A stretch of DNA of 64,000 bases from Haloechinothrix_A salitolerans (GCF_039544105.1 NZ_BAABLA010000002.1); one strand, 5' to 3'; shown: positions 7,911-17,328, counted from the first letter of the stretch. The notes: generated by a model not told the origin, from the letters alone. Program-made: numbers and translations.

Positions 7911-9326
7911 ATGCGGTACGACCTAGCGGTGATCGGATCGGGCGGCGGTGCGTTCGCCGCGGCGATCGCCGCGCGCAACAAGGACCGCTCCGTGGTGATG
8001 ATCGAGCGCGACACCGTGGGTGGGACGTGTGTGAACACCGGCTGCATCCCGTCGAAGGCGTTGCTGGCTGCCGCCGAGGCGCGGCATACAGCCTTGTCGG
8101 CTGAGCGTTTTCCGGGTATCAGGGCCGGTGCGGATGAGGTGGCGTTCGCCGAGTTGATCGCGGGCAAGGCGGGACTGGTGGCCGACATGCAGGCCGAGAA
8201 GTATGTCGACCTGGCCGCGGAGTACGGCTGGGAGATCCTGCGAGGGCAGGCATACTTCACCGACGGTCCGGCACTAGAGGTCACCCTCACCGACGGCGGC
8301 ACCACCCGAGTGGACGCCGAGCACTATCTCGTCGCCACCGGCTCCGTGCCATGGGCACCCCCGATCGAGGGATTGGACGACGTCGGCTACCTGACCTCGA
8401 CCACCGCCATGGAACTGCCCGCGCTGCCCGAGTCGATGCTGGTGATCGGGGGAAACTACATCGGGCTGGAGCAGAGTCAACTCTTCGCCCGTCTCGGCGT
8501 GCGGGTCACAGTGGTGGAGATGGAAAACCGGCTGGCCCCCGGTGAAGAACCAGAAGTTTCCGAGGGCATCGAGCGCGTCTTCGCTGACGAGGGCATCACC
8601 GTACACACCGGCGCCACCGTGACTGCTGCCCACCGCGCCGACGGGCAGATCATCACCGCGCTCCGCCGAGGTGATGGCACCTTGGTCGAACTGCGTGCCG
8701 ACGAGCTGCTGGTGGCCACCGGACGTAAACCGGCCACCGACGGGCTGAACTTGGCCGCGGTCGGCGTCAAGACCGGCGCCCACGGCGAGATCATGATCGA
8801 CGAGCACCTACGAACCGCCAACGCCCGGATCTGGGCAGCCGGGGATGTCACCGGACACCCCCAGTTCGTCTACGTCGCTGGCGCGCACGGCGCCCTGGTC
8901 GCCGACAACGCCTTCGACGGCGCCGACCGCACCCTGGACTACCACCACCTCCCCCGGGTGACCTTCACCAGTCCGACCATCGCCGCCGCGGGGCTGACCG
9001 ATACTCAAGCCGTCGAGCAGGGCCATCGTTGTGAAAGCCGCGTCCTGCCCCTCGAGTACGTTCCCCGCGCGCTGATCAACCGTGACACCCGCGGGCTGAT
9101 CAAACTCGTCGCCGACCGAGACACCGGGCAGTTGCTGGGTGCCCACGCGCTCGCCGACGGTGCCGGCGATGCCATCGCCACCGCCGTCTACGCCCTGGCC
9201 AACCACATGACCGTGCGGCAGCTAGCCGACCTGTGGTGCCCGTACTTGACCATGGCCGAAGGAATCAAGCTCGCAGCCCAGACCTTCACTCGCGACGTGT
9301 CCAAACTGTCCTGCTGCGCATCCTGA
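7911..9326 (+). CDS. merA: Mercuric reductase
   Basis: A 471-residue flavoprotein disulfide reductase reducing Hg(II) to volatile Hg(0) with NADPH. The FAD-binding start (VIGSGGGAFAAAIAA) precedes redox-active GGTCVNTGCIPSK (Cys40/Cys45). An NAD(P)H domain (VIGGNYIGLE) and a second FAD motif (IWAAGDVTG) follow. The C-terminal vicinal cysteines LSCC (468/469) that deliver Hg(II) mark this as MerA rather than another family member. There is no N-terminal HMA domain, as in many actinobacterial MerAs. The ribosome site GAAGGGAGA precedes the ATG. Confidence 0.95.
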   Translation: MRYDLAVIGSGGGAFAAAIAARNKDRSVVMIERDTVGGTCVNTGCIPSKALLAAAEARHTALSAERFPGIRAGADEVAFAELIAGKAGLVADMQAEKYVDLAAEYGWEILRGQAYFTDGPALEVTLTDGGTTRVDAEHYLVATGSVPWAPPIEGLDDVGYLTSTTAMELPALPESMLVIGGNYIGLEQSQLFARLGVRVTVVEMENRLAPGEEPEVSEGIERVFADEGITVHTGATVTAAHRADGQIITALRRGDGTLVELRADELLVATGRKPATDGLNLAAVGVKTGAHGEIMIDEHLRTANARIWAAGDVTGHPQFVYVAGAHGALVADNAFDGADRTLDYHHLPRVTFTSPTIAAAGLTDTQAVEQGHRCESRVLPLEYVPRALINRDTRGLIKLVADRDTGQLLGAHALADGAGDAIATAVYALANHMTVRQLADLWCPYLTMAEGIKLAAQTFTRDVSKLSCCAS

Positions 9327-9356
9327 CACCACCACACGACGATCTCGAGAGAAGCC

Positions 9357-10004
9357 GTGATGACCGAGTCTCCGAACCTGGAACTGAACAAAGCGACCGC
9401 AGCCGCCGCGCTGACCGAGGCCGCGCGCCACCTGCACCTTACGGTGCTCACAACCTTCGCCGAAACTGGCCGTGCGCCGACCCGCGCCAACCTCATTCGT
9501 GCAGCCGACGACAACGGCATCGTGGCCGACGACGCGTTGAACGAGCTGGCCGCCCGGGACGTCGTCGTCTTCAATGACGAGGGCGAGATCCGTGCCGCCT
9601 ACCCCTTCTCTCCGATCCCAACGGCGATCCGGGTGAGCTGGGATGGCGGACCCACCGTGTATTCCATGTGTGCCGTTGACGCACTGGGCATCTCAGCGAT
9701 GCTCGACCGGCCGGTCACCATCATGGCTACCGAGCCCGACACCGAAGCCACTGTGACGGTCCGTGTCGACGGCGACAAAGCCCATTGGATACCAGAATCG
9801 GCGGTGGTGTTCGCCGGTGCGACCGACGACGAATGCTGCCTCTCGGTCGACAGCACCTGCGGACACATCAATTTCTTCACCACGGCCGAAGCCGCACACA
9901 CCTGGGCGGCGGACCACCCCGAGGTATCCGGCGTCGTGCTGAACCAAACCAATGCACTCGCGTGCGGCGTAGCCGAGTTCGCGTCGCTCATGCACACTGC
10001 CTAG
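9357..10004 (+). CDS. merB: Organomercurial lyase
   Basis: A 215-residue alkylmercury lyase that cleaves carbon-mercury bonds and hands Hg(II) to MerA. Catalytic residues are visible: Cys105 and Asp108 in SMCAVDALG and Cys168 in STCGHINFF. Their spacing (3 and 63) equals that of Cys96/Asp99/Cys159 in the plasmid R831b enzyme. The N-terminal winged-helix-like region is present. The start is GTG at 9357 or the ATG immediately after, both behind GAGAG. It lies 30 bp after merA in the same operon, so the host should resist organic as well as inorganic mercury. Confidence 0.93.
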   Translation: MMTESPNLELNKATAAAALTEAARHLHLTVLTTFAETGRAPTRANLIRAADDNGIVADDALNELAARDVVVFNDEGEIRAAYPFSPIPTAIRVSWDGGPTVYSMCAVDALGISAMLDRPVTIMATEPDTEATVTVRVDGDKAHWIPESAVVFAGATDDECCLSVDSTCGHINFFTTAEAAHTWAADHPEVSGVVLNQTNALACGVAEFASLMHTA

Positions 10005-10202
10005 CACTCAGGACGGGATCACGTCGAAGGGGCTCGCCAAGCTCTCGGCTCGATGTCGCCTCGGCTCGCGGCGTGGCCCGGACCCGAAGACCGCGCCACG
10101 CCTCAACTTGGCGCGCTTCTCGGACTTGTTGCTCAGCTGGTCTCCTCGTTTCCATCGCGGTCACGACCACACCAAGTTCACTGGAGTAAGGAAGGCCTCG
10201 TG

Positions 10203-10220
10203 CTGTCATCCGGATGACAG
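10203..10220. promoter_or_regulatory. Perfect 18-bp palindrome upstream of glutaredoxin gene
   Basis: CTGTCATCC followed directly by its complement GGATGACAG, with no loop. A loop-free palindrome is more like a dimeric repressor site than a terminator. It lies 69 bp before the preferred start of the glutaredoxin gene. The 280 bp between merB and that start otherwise show no recognisable gene. Confidence 0.55.
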
Positions 10221-10288
10221 TCCAAGTCGTGGCTGCCACTACTGGTGGTGAAATCGGAGTATTCGTCCACGAGGGAAGGCTGATACCG

Positions 10289-10627
10289 GTGGCTACAACT
10301 GGCGACGAGCACGACGACACGCCGACAGTCGTCGAGATCTACTGGCGGCAAGGGTGCCCGTTTTGCATGATGCTGCGCGCCCGCCTCAAACCGACCGGGC
10401 TGCCACTTCGCGAAGTCAATATCTGGGAGGACCCGGACGCGGCCGCGCGGGTTCGTGCGGTGGCCGACGGCAACGAGACCGTGCCTACGGTGTTCATCGG
10501 CGAGCACGCGATGGTCAACCCAACCGCTAATCGGGTAATGGCAGCCGTGCGCGACCACGCGCCGCATCTGCTACCCACGCGGGAACGATCCGCGAGGTGG
10601 CGTCGGTTCTTTCCCCAACTCCGCTGA
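10289..10627 (+). CDS. Glutaredoxin/mycoredoxin-like protein
   Basis: A 112-residue thioredoxin-fold protein with redox motif CPFC in IYWRQGCPFCMML and the TVPTVFIGE cis-Pro segment. Actinobacterial homologues (mycoredoxins) reduce mixed disulfides with mycothiol. A basic tail (SARWRRFFPQLR) follows the fold. The GTG at 10289 follows GGGAAGG. An ATG at 10214 in the same frame would add 25 residues that are not part of the fold and would place the start inside the palindrome at 10203-10220, so the later start is preferred. Next to merAB it may help restore thiols damaged by metal. Confidence 0.8.
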   Translation: MATTGDEHDDTPTVVEIYWRQGCPFCMMLRARLKPTGLPLREVNIWEDPDAAARVRAVADGNETVPTVFIGEHAMVNPTANRVMAAVRDHAPHLLPTRERSARWRRFFPQLR

Positions 10628-10803
10628 CGGAGCGGACAGCCGCTTACGGCAAGTCGCCCGGATAGCTACAGGAATCAAAGTGCTGTGTCAGCGACCGGAC
10701 AATTCCGTTGACACGCGCCGGTAGCCGCACTGTTGTCCAGATCCATACGAATTCCGCGCCCGATGATTGTGGAGTGACCCTCTTCCTATGGCCAATTCGG
10801 ACA

Positions 10804-11622
10804 TTATTCTCGGGGCCCGAGCTGCGGGAGGTGGGCGATCACCCTGCGCAGCGGCAGTGGCAGGCTCCTGCCGGGGCGTGCCCATGCCGCCAGGGTGCGC
10901 TCGGCGTCCGACACATGCTCAGGTTCGACGTCCGGTAGGTACAAGCTGTCGATGAGCACACTCGCCTCGGCGGGATCGGAGATCTCCCGCCGGAACACCC
11001 GACGCTCGTCAGCGTCGACGACGAGCGCGTGCTCGCGCAAGACGTCCGCCAGTCCATCGAGTGCGTGCGGGTTCGGCCAGGGCTGAGTTAGAACACCGAG
11101 CGCGCGCATGAGCCGCCACCACATGAACGCACCTCGGCGGGGTCCGCCCAACGACGCTGGGACAAGCGCGACGATCCGGCCGCCTGGCCGGAGTACCCGC
11201 ACGACTTCTCGCAATACGTCATCCAGCGGGGTAAGAACCTGCAAGCTCATCGCGGCACACACGTCGGCGACCGAGCCATCGGCGAGCGGCAGGCGACCGG
11301 CGCGTGCCCGTACCAGCGGGCCACGCCCTGTCGTTTGTGCGAGGACGAGTTCCCCGGCGGAGGCATCGACCCCGAGCCAACGCGAGGCCGCGAGCAGCGG
11401 CTGGGTGGGCGCGGAGCCACAGGCGAGGTCAAGCACCGGCCCCTCGCTGCCGGTGAGCGGTCCGGCCAGCCACTGGTAAGGCGTGTCCCCGCCGCCGCTG
11501 GTCGCGGCGGCGAGCACCTGTTCGGTGATGCCTGGCCGATCGTCGTGGAAGTCGTCGAGGTAGCGCGACCAGTCGGGTCGGGCGCGGCGAGCGGATTCAG
11601 AACGTGATGACGTGGAAGCCAT
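10804..11622 (-). CDS. Class I SAM-dependent methyltransferase
   Basis: A 272-residue methyltransferase_11-type enzyme: motif I VLDLACGSAPTQPLL, WLGVDAS after strand 2, ADVCAAMSLQVL (motif IV) and the post-motif LRPGGRIVALVP. The substrate is unknown. The start at 11622 lies inside the end of the upstream DsrE gene (26-bp overlap), which implies coupled translation. Pairing with DsrE, a sulfur-transfer fold, and closeness to the mer genes hint at a thiol- or metal-related job, but nothing in the sequence proves it. Confidence 0.8.
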   Translation of the reverse strand: MASTSSRSESARRARPDWSRYLDDFHDDRPGITEQVLAAATSGGGDTPYQWLAGPLTGSEGPVLDLACGSAPTQPLLAASRWLGVDASAGELVLAQTTGRGPLVRARAGRLPLADGSVADVCAAMSLQVLTPLDDVLREVVRVLRPGGRIVALVPASLGGPRRGAFMWWRLMRALGVLTQPWPNPHALDGLADVLREHALVVDADERRVFRREISDPAEASVLIDSLYLPDVEPEHVSDAERTLAAWARPGRSLPLPLRRVIAHLPQLGPRE

Positions 11623-11953
11623 CGTTGACGAGACCCCGAATGCTGGGGTGACCCTCGTACTCGTGGAGCAGATGCACGTCGGCTTCCTTGACGGACGCTT
11701 CGGCGTGGAACGCCCCGGCGCAGAACCCGCACGCACCGGCCACCACATCGCGGACGGCCTCGTACAGCTTGTGGGACTTGTGCCCGGGGTCCGACAGGAT
11801 GCCGGGCCACTGGGTACCCGCCCCGTCGAAGATCAGCCGCACCTCGTCACCGGCATCCTTGAACTCCTTGGTAGCGACGAGCGCGTTCACCGCCCGGCCA
11901 AGATCACCATGCGTTTCGACGTCGGCGAGCACCACTATCGCTGCCTTCGACAT
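11597..11953 (-). CDS. DsrE-family protein
   Basis: A 118-residue single-domain protein of the DsrE/YchN fold. It begins with the typical hydrophobic strand (AAIVVLAD) and has a central cysteine pair in CGFCAGAF, a position where sulfur-relay members carry the active cysteine. Members bind or transfer sulfur; the acceptor here is unknown. AAGGAGGG precedes the ATG. It is first gene of a two-gene operon with the methyltransferase. Confidence 0.82.
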   Translation of the reverse strand: MSKAAIVVLADVETHGDLGRAVNALVATKEFKDAGDEVRLIFDGAGTQWPGILSDPGHKSHKLYEAVRDVVAGACGFCAGAFHAEASVKEADVHLLHEYEGHPSIRGLVNDGFHVITF

Positions 11954-12067
11954 GATTGTTCATCCCTCCTTGGTGAGAGTTCTTGAACCAGGAGGTACCC
12001 ACTACGACTCCGCTCACTACCGAACTGTCAGCGGGCCGACACTCACCTGACCTTCTCCGGCCGCGCC

Positions 12068-14215
12068 CTACGCGACCGCGGTCTCCTCCGCATCCGCGTC
12101 AACGACGCGGAACCGGTTCGTGGACTCCTTGGTGAACTCCAAGAACCGCGAGAGCGGCCCGTCATGAGTCAGGTGGAGCTCGTGCATGGCCCTGGTGCAG
12201 GCGATGTAGAGCATGCACCTATCCATGTCGTTCGCATAGTTCGTGTCGTCCACATCCGGGACGATCACGACGTCGAACTCCAGGCCCTTGGCGATGTGGG
12301 CTGAGGTGATGATGACGCCAGCGGCGAACGCCGTGCTGTCGTAGTCGAGGAAGGTCAGCTCGACACCGGCATCTGACAAGGCGCGATGCAGGGCTTTCGC
12401 CTGCGCGACGGTCTTGCAGACAATGCCGAGGGAGCGATGGTCGCTGTGCCCGTGCCGCTCGACGAGTTTCCGGATGTGCGTCTCCTGCTCCCGCTGATCC
12501 GCGCAGGCGACGACCTGGGGTGGCAGCCCATGGCGCTCAATCGGCACGAGCTTGTCATTCCGGGAAATATTCTGGGCGAAATCCGTGATCTCGGTCGTTG
12601 ACCGGTAACTCTTGCACAATTCAAGGCAGTCGGCGTCCGGAAATATACTGTGAATTGTGGCCAGCGACGAAGAACTGAACGGATTAACCGACTGGTTGGC
12701 GTCTCCGAGAATCGTCATCTGACAGGAGAACAACTCGCGCAGCACGGCGTACTGGATGGGCGTGTAGTCCTGCATCTCGTCGACAAGGAGGTGACGTATG
12801 TGGCTGAAGTTCTCCTGCCGGGCCGTCCTGATCATGGTGTAGATCAGTGGGAACACATCGGCGTACTCGATCTTTTTCTTACCGAGCGGCTTGAACATGC
12901 CGCGGCGGGCTGGGTCCTGCTGATAGAACGCCTTGTAGATCGCGAACGAGTCCTTATAGGGAAACATCGCGCGGACCTGCTTGCGGACGCTGGTGGTGTC
13001 GGCGGCGGACCACTTTCCGCCCTTGTCCCTCACCTCGTTCTTAAGCAGATGAACAGCGGTATTGGCCACGTGGTCGAGCCGCGTGAAGACCGGCAGGTCC
13101 CGTGAATCGTTGAACATGTCCACGACCCAGTCGACGGAAAGCCGCTTGCTCTTCTGCTCGATCTCCCCGGGAGCGAATTCCTCGTCCGCACGCGAGGTGA
13201 CCCATTCATCAAGTTCGGTGACGAACTCGGACGTCGCCTTGTAGCGCATGCGCTCGGCCGACGCTTCGTCGACCTGGTCAAGCAGCTTGACCACCTGTTC
13301 GCTGAACGTCTCGTAATCCGTGACCTTCGCGAGGTACTTGCTGGCGATCTTGTTGAAGTCGATCTCCGCGACCTTCTCCTCCCCTAACTCGGGAAGCACG
13401 TCGGCGATGTAGTCGCCAAAGACCTTGTTTGGAGACAGGATCATGACGTTGTCGGACGAGAGGGTGTCCTTGAAGCGGTACAGCAGGAAGGCCACCCTGT
13501 GCAGGGCGATCGACGTCTTTCCGGAGCCCGCCACACCCTGCAGGATCAGCACCCGCGCTGTCTCGTTGCGAATCACAGCGTTCTGTTCCCGCTGGATGGT
13601 CGCGACGATGTTCTTCATCCTGTCATCGGCGGACTGGCTGAGTTCCTGCTGCAGCACCTCGTCACCGATGTTGAGGGAGGTGTCGAACATGTACTTCAGG
13701 CGCCCGCCCTCGATCTTGTACTGGCGTTTGCCCGTGATGTCGCCATGGGTGGTGCCCTTGGGGGTATCGAAGAACGCTTCTCCCGACTCGAAGTCGTAGA
13801 AGAGACTGGACACCGGGGCCCGCCAGTCGTGGATGACGATCTCCTGGGTCTCGGGATCCGAGAAGTTGTGGATGCCGATGTAGTACGGCGTGGCATCAGC
13901 GTCACCGTTCGCGTGGAAGTCGACGCGCCCGAAGTAGGGCGACTCCAGCAGCCGCTCAATACGCTTCTGAAGCATCACCGCGTGCTCAGCCAAGCGGACG
14001 GACATGTCCACCTCGCCGCGGTAGTTCGCCTTCTCGGCGAAGTCCATGTCACGCAGGTTGTCCCACAGATGCTTCTTCCGCTCGTCGATGGTCCGGGTGG
14101 ACTTGTCGATGTCGCCGGTGAGACGCTCCAGTTCCATTGTCAGCAACCGCAGCGTCTCGGCCAGATGCTGGCGCTCGTGTTCTTCGTCTCGCGTCCGCGC
14201 GTCCGTCAATGCCAT
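12068..14215 (-). CDS. HelD/HelR-like UvrD-family RNA polymerase motor
   Basis: A 715-residue superfamily 1 ATPase. A long N-terminal coiled-coil region (about 10-95, rich in Glu/Lys/Leu) precedes Walker A GVAGSGKTS (227-235), Walker B VDEMQDYTP, the DANQSVNP motif and a C-terminal helicase motor (TSAHIAKGLEFDVVIVPD). This layout is that of HelD, which removes stalled RNA polymerase; some actinobacterial homologues (HelR) confer rifamycin tolerance. The initial ATG opens the coiled coil. The neighbouring methyltransferase/DsrE and MerR genes give no clear functional clue. Confidence 0.87.
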   Translation of the reverse strand: MALTDARTRDEEHERQHLAETLRLLTMELERLTGDIDKSTRTIDERKKHLWDNLRDMDFAEKANYRGEVDMSVRLAEHAVMLQKRIERLLESPYFGRVDFHANGDADATPYYIGIHNFSDPETQEIVIHDWRAPVSSLFYDFESGEAFFDTPKGTTHGDITGKRQYKIEGGRLKYMFDTSLNIGDEVLQQELSQSADDRMKNIVATIQREQNAVIRNETARVLILQGVAGSGKTSIALHRVAFLLYRFKDTLSSDNVMILSPNKVFGDYIADVLPELGEEKVAEIDFNKIASKYLAKVTDYETFSEQVVKLLDQVDEASAERMRYKATSEFVTELDEWVTSRADEEFAPGEIEQKSKRLSVDWVVDMFNDSRDLPVFTRLDHVANTAVHLLKNEVRDKGGKWSAADTTSVRKQVRAMFPYKDSFAIYKAFYQQDPARRGMFKPLGKKKIEYADVFPLIYTMIRTARQENFSHIRHLLVDEMQDYTPIQYAVLRELFSCQMTILGDANQSVNPFSSSSLATIHSIFPDADCLELCKSYRSTTEITDFAQNISRNDKLVPIERHGLPPQVVACADQREQETHIRKLVERHGHSDHRSLGIVCKTVAQAKALHRALSDAGVELTFLDYDSTAFAAGVIITSAHIAKGLEFDVVIVPDVDDTNYANDMDRCMLYIACTRAMHELHLTHDGPLSRFLEFTKESTNRFRVVDADAEETAVA

Positions 14216-14236
14216 CTCCGGGGTTTCCGTGAAGAA

Positions 14237-14257
14237 CCTACCGTCACGTTAGGGTAG
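14237..14257. promoter_or_regulatory. Possible MerR-family site before the 14352 regulator
   Basis: A dyad of CTACC and GGTAG arms around GTCACGTTAG, preceded by one further C. It lies between the divergent HelD and MerR-family genes and resembles the GTCACGTNAGG-type sites of TipA-like MerR regulators. Support is positional and by pattern only. Confidence 0.35.
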
Positions 14258-14351
14258 AGTAGCGAGCCATCGCGGTGACCGGCCGGTGGTTTCGGCGGGC
14301 GGGGCGCCCAGAGGCGCGCCTCAGCGGCGTCGAGTGAGGTGGTGTGTAGAC

Positions 14352-14750
14352 GTGGCCGAACGGATGCAGATAGGCGAGGTCGCCGAGCGGACCGGGTTGT
14401 CCCTGCGCACCATCCGGTATTACGAGGAAGTCGGGCTCGTGACCCCGAGCGCGCGCAGCCAAGGCGGGTTCCGGTTGTATGACGAGTCCGACGTGGCGCG
14501 ACTAACGCTGGTCAAGCAGATGAAACCACTCGGATTCCATCTGGAGGAGATGCGCGAGCTACTGGCCGCGATCAACCCGGGCAGCGAGTCATCCCATGCC
14601 AGCGAGGCAGAGCGGCTGGCGCGGTTGCGCGAGTTCGCCGCGACCGCCGAGCAGCGTTGCGCTGAGTTGCGCGCCCGGCTGTCGGCCGCCGAGGGATTCG
14701 CCGCGATGCTACGGATGCAGATCACCGAGTCCAGCACTCCCACCGGCTGA
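14352..14750 (+). CDS. MerR-family transcriptional regulator
   Basis: A 132-residue regulator beginning with the winged helix (MQIGEVAERTGLSLRTIRYY, then SQGGFRLYDESDVARL) and followed by a dimerisation coiled coil. Apart from one Cys in the coiled coil it lacks a metal-binding cysteine loop, so it is not a metal sensor of the MerR/CueR type and more likely answers an organic ligand or stress. The GTG at 14352 follows GAGGTGG; an ATG four codons later is possible. It points toward the MFS transporter gene 126 bp downstream. Confidence 0.88.
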   Translation: MAERMQIGEVAERTGLSLRTIRYYEEVGLVTPSARSQGGFRLYDESDVARLTLVKQMKPLGFHLEEMRELLAAINPGSESSHASEAERLARLREFAATAEQRCAELRARLSAAEGFAAMLRMQITESSTPTG

Positions 14751-14875
14751 CTGATACCCTCACGCGAGGGGAGACTTTCCGGTCGCGAGCCTGCTCACCG
14801 AACACGACTGAGCTCAGTGGCCTGACGTCACAGCGCGGTCAGTGCCGATCGCGATCGATACTGAGGGAGCCTGTT

Positions 14876-16138
14876 CTGACTTCGTCGCTGTCCCGTGCCC
14901 GCCCGCGTGCGGCATCCGGGTTCTACGGCTGGCATATCGTCGGCTGGTGCGCGGTGCTCGTCGCGGCGACCGCGCCGGGTCAGACCGCGGCCGTGTCAGT
15001 GTTCATCGATCCGATGATCGCCGAGCTCGGCATCAGCCGGTCCGCCGTCTCTCTCGCCTACCTCGTCGGCACACTGTCCGGAGCGGCGGCGATGCCGTTC
15101 GTCGGGCGCGCGCTCGACCGTTACGGCGCTCGGCGGGTCATGGTCTGTGTCGCGGCGGTGTTCGCGGTCGCCTTGTTCGGCCTGTCGGCCGTCAGCGGCA
15201 TCGTGGGACTGACCGCCGGGTTCGTCGTCATCCGCATGGCGGGCCAAGGCGCGCTGAATCTGGCTGCCACCACCGTTGTCGCCCTGTGGTTCCATCGCCG
15301 TCGCGGCACCGCCATCGGCATCGTCGGCGCCATCGGGGCGTCCGCGATCTCCCTCGCCCCGGTCCTGCTCGAACGACTCATCGCGCACTGGGGTTGGCGC
15401 ACCACATGGCTCGCCGAGGGCGTGTTCGTCGCCGTCGTCGTCATTCCCATCGTGTGGTTCGCCATCCGTGACCGGCCCGCCGACCTCGGCCAGCGCCCGG
15501 ACGGCGTCGGCGACGAGCCTGACACGGCCGCGGCGGATGGCTGGGGCATGACCCGGGCCGCCGCGCTGCGCACCCCGTTCTTCTGGGTGCTCACCGCCAT
15601 GGTCGCCAGCATCTGGATGCTCGTCACCGGCATCAATTTCCACCAGATCAGCCTGCTCACCGCGCAGGGTCTGACCACGGTCGAAGCCGCGGGCAACTTC
15701 ATCCCGCAAACCATCGCCAACCTCGCCGCCACCTTCGCGGCGGGCTACCTGACCGACCGCATCGGCGCCCGCTATCTCATCCTCGCGAGCATGGCTACCC
15801 TGGCCGCCGCGCTCGCGATCGGCACGTCCGTCACCAGCGGCATGGTCGCGATCGCCTTCGGCGCACTCGTCGGCACCGCGGGCGGTGCCGTCCGCGGCTT
15901 CGAGGCGGCCACGTTCACGCACCACTTCGGCACCCGCCACATCGGCGCCATTCGCGGGGTCGTCACCGCCATCAGCGTCGCCGCCTCCGCCTTCGGCCCG
16001 CTGTTGTTCGCCACGATCCACGACGTCACCGATAGCTACGCCCCCGCACTACTCGGCGCGCTCGCGTTCCCGGCGGCCGTGATGGTCGCGGCCATCGTCG
16101 TCCCCGCCCCTTCCAAGCAGACAGAGGTCATACGATGA
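14876..16138 (+). CDS. MFS transporter, probable CTG start
   Basis: About 420 residues and 12 membrane helices of the major facilitator superfamily. The N-terminus has the conserved YGWHIV segment before helix 1, and the loop after helix 2 reads GRALDRYGARRVM, an MFS motif A. No ATG or GTG starts upstream of YGWHIV in frame: the first GTG (14954) falls inside helix 1. A CTG at 14876 behind GGGAG fits spacing and restores the whole N-terminus, so a rare CTG start is proposed. The stop overlaps the next gene (ATGA). Substrate unknown. Confidence 0.78.
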   Translation: MTSSLSRARPRAASGFYGWHIVGWCAVLVAATAPGQTAAVSVFIDPMIAELGISRSAVSLAYLVGTLSGAAAMPFVGRALDRYGARRVMVCVAAVFAVALFGLSAVSGIVGLTAGFVVIRMAGQGALNLAATTVVALWFHRRRGTAIGIVGAIGASAISLAPVLLERLIAHWGWRTTWLAEGVFVAVVVIPIVWFAIRDRPADLGQRPDGVGDEPDTAAADGWGMTRAAALRTPFFWVLTAMVASIWMLVTGINFHQISLLTAQGLTTVEAAGNFIPQTIANLAATFAAGYLTDRIGARYLILASMATLAAALAIGTSVTSGMVAIAFGALVGTAGGAVRGFEAATFTHHFGTRHIGAIRGVVTAISVAASAFGPLLFATIHDVTDSYAPALLGALAFPAAVMVAAIVVPAPSKQTEVIR

Positions 16139-16854
16139 AACGGTTCGAAGAACTCGACTGGCGCCGGACCCCGATGGGCGAACTGACGCTGCGTCGTCGC
16201 TGGGACCCCACAGTCAATACCGAGGTCTACGAGATCAAACTCGACGACGAGTTCCTCATGTCCAGCTTATTCACGAGCGCCGAAGAAGAGATCGCCCACC
16301 GCGCGCTCGCCGCATTGCCAGGCACCGACCTCGACATCGCCGTCGGCGGACTCGGACTCGGCTACACGGCACAAGCCGTCCTCGCCAGCGACCGAGTACG
16401 GTCCTTGCTCGTCATCGACACACTCAGCGAGGTCATCGACTGGCACCAACGCGGTCTCATCCCCGCGGGCGAGCAACTCGCGGCTGATACCCGTTGCACC
16501 CTCCGCCATGGCGACTTCTTCGCCCTCAACCACTCCCCCGCGGGACTCGACTCCGACCAACCAGGCAGGCAGTTCCACGCCATCGTCGTCGACATCGACC
16601 ACTCACCGCGGCACCTGCTCGATCCCGCGCACGCCGACTTCTACACGCCAGGCGGCCTTCAGCGCCTCGCCACGCACCTGCATCCCGGGGGCGTGTTCAC
16701 GCTGTGGTCCAACGACCCACCCGACGAGGAGTTCACCACCCATCTCCAGCACGACTTCATTGACGTGTGCGCTGACGTCGTCACATTCGACAACCCGTTG
16801 CAACAGCGCTCCGCCACCGCAACCGTCTACCTGGCGAAGACGCCGGTGCCGTGA
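16135..16854 (+). CDS. Spermidine-synthase-like Rossmann protein
   Basis: A 239-residue spermine/spermidine synthase-type protein: substrate-binding beta strands up front (GELTLRRRWD), glycine-rich motif VGGLGLGYTAQAVL, and acidic residues at the ends of strands (VIDTLSEVID, VVDIDHSP). The family makes polyamines from decarboxylated SAM, but many actinobacterial members lack synthase evidence. It is translationally coupled to the MFS gene, which suggests the transporter handles its product or a related amine. Which reaction it catalyses is not determined from sequence. Confidence 0.75.
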   Translation: MKRFEELDWRRTPMGELTLRRRWDPTVNTEVYEIKLDDEFLMSSLFTSAEEEIAHRALAALPGTDLDIAVGGLGLGYTAQAVLASDRVRSLLVIDTLSEVIDWHQRGLIPAGEQLAADTRCTLRHGDFFALNHSPAGLDSDQPGRQFHAIVVDIDHSPRHLLDPAHADFYTPGGLQRLATHLHPGGVFTLWSNDPPDEEFTTHLQHDFIDVCADVVTFDNPLQQRSATATVYLAKTPVP

Positions 16855-16897
16855 CCCGAGCACGACAGGCGGCTCCTCGGGAGATCAAACGTTTCTG

Positions 16898-17050
16898 TCA
16901 ACGGCGTTTCTTGGGATGCAGCAAGTCTTCGACCTGATCGGACTGCGTGCGCTCCCGCTCGTGCGACTTCGCCTTCTTCGCGGCGCGCTTCTCCTTGAGT
17001 GATTTGCCCGCCTTCTTGGACATGTGCTGGCGAGGGGACTTGTCGGCCAT
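16898..17050 (-). CDS. Small basic conserved protein
   Basis: A 50-residue Lys/Arg-rich protein with the reading MADKSPRQHMSKKAGKSLKE at its start and HPKKRR at its end. An excellent ribosome site (GGAGG) lies 8 bp upstream. Highly charged proteins of this size, possibly nucleic-acid-binding, occur widely in actinobacteria without known function. It is transcribed toward the spermidine-synthase-like gene. Confidence 0.72.
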   Translation of the reverse strand: MADKSPRQHMSKKAGKSLKEKRAAKKAKSHERERTQSDQVEDLLHPKKRR

Positions 17051-17328
17051 CGTGACCTCCTAGTTGAGAGCCAAGATGGCTCCGCTGCCTCGACACTACG
17101 CCTCGGACAGCCTTCGCGCTCGCGGCAATCGTCGCAAACGACGTGGGCTATTCGACCCTGATCACCACACCTCTACCGTTCACCCGATAGTGGACTTAAG
17201 ACAATCGGCGCCATAGGTTGTTCAGAGAAACAACTCGTTCGGTGGCCGGGAGGCCCCATGAACAGTATCCCGCCGAGTCTGGCGATCGCGCCCCCACCGC
17301 CCTACCCCACGTTGGCGATGTAGCCACC

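Noticed and set aside
14996..16021. 341-codon minus-strand frame opposite the MFS gene
   Set aside because: Asp/Gly/His/Arg-rich low-complexity translation typical of antisense frames in GC-rich DNA; the plus strand encodes a clear transporter.
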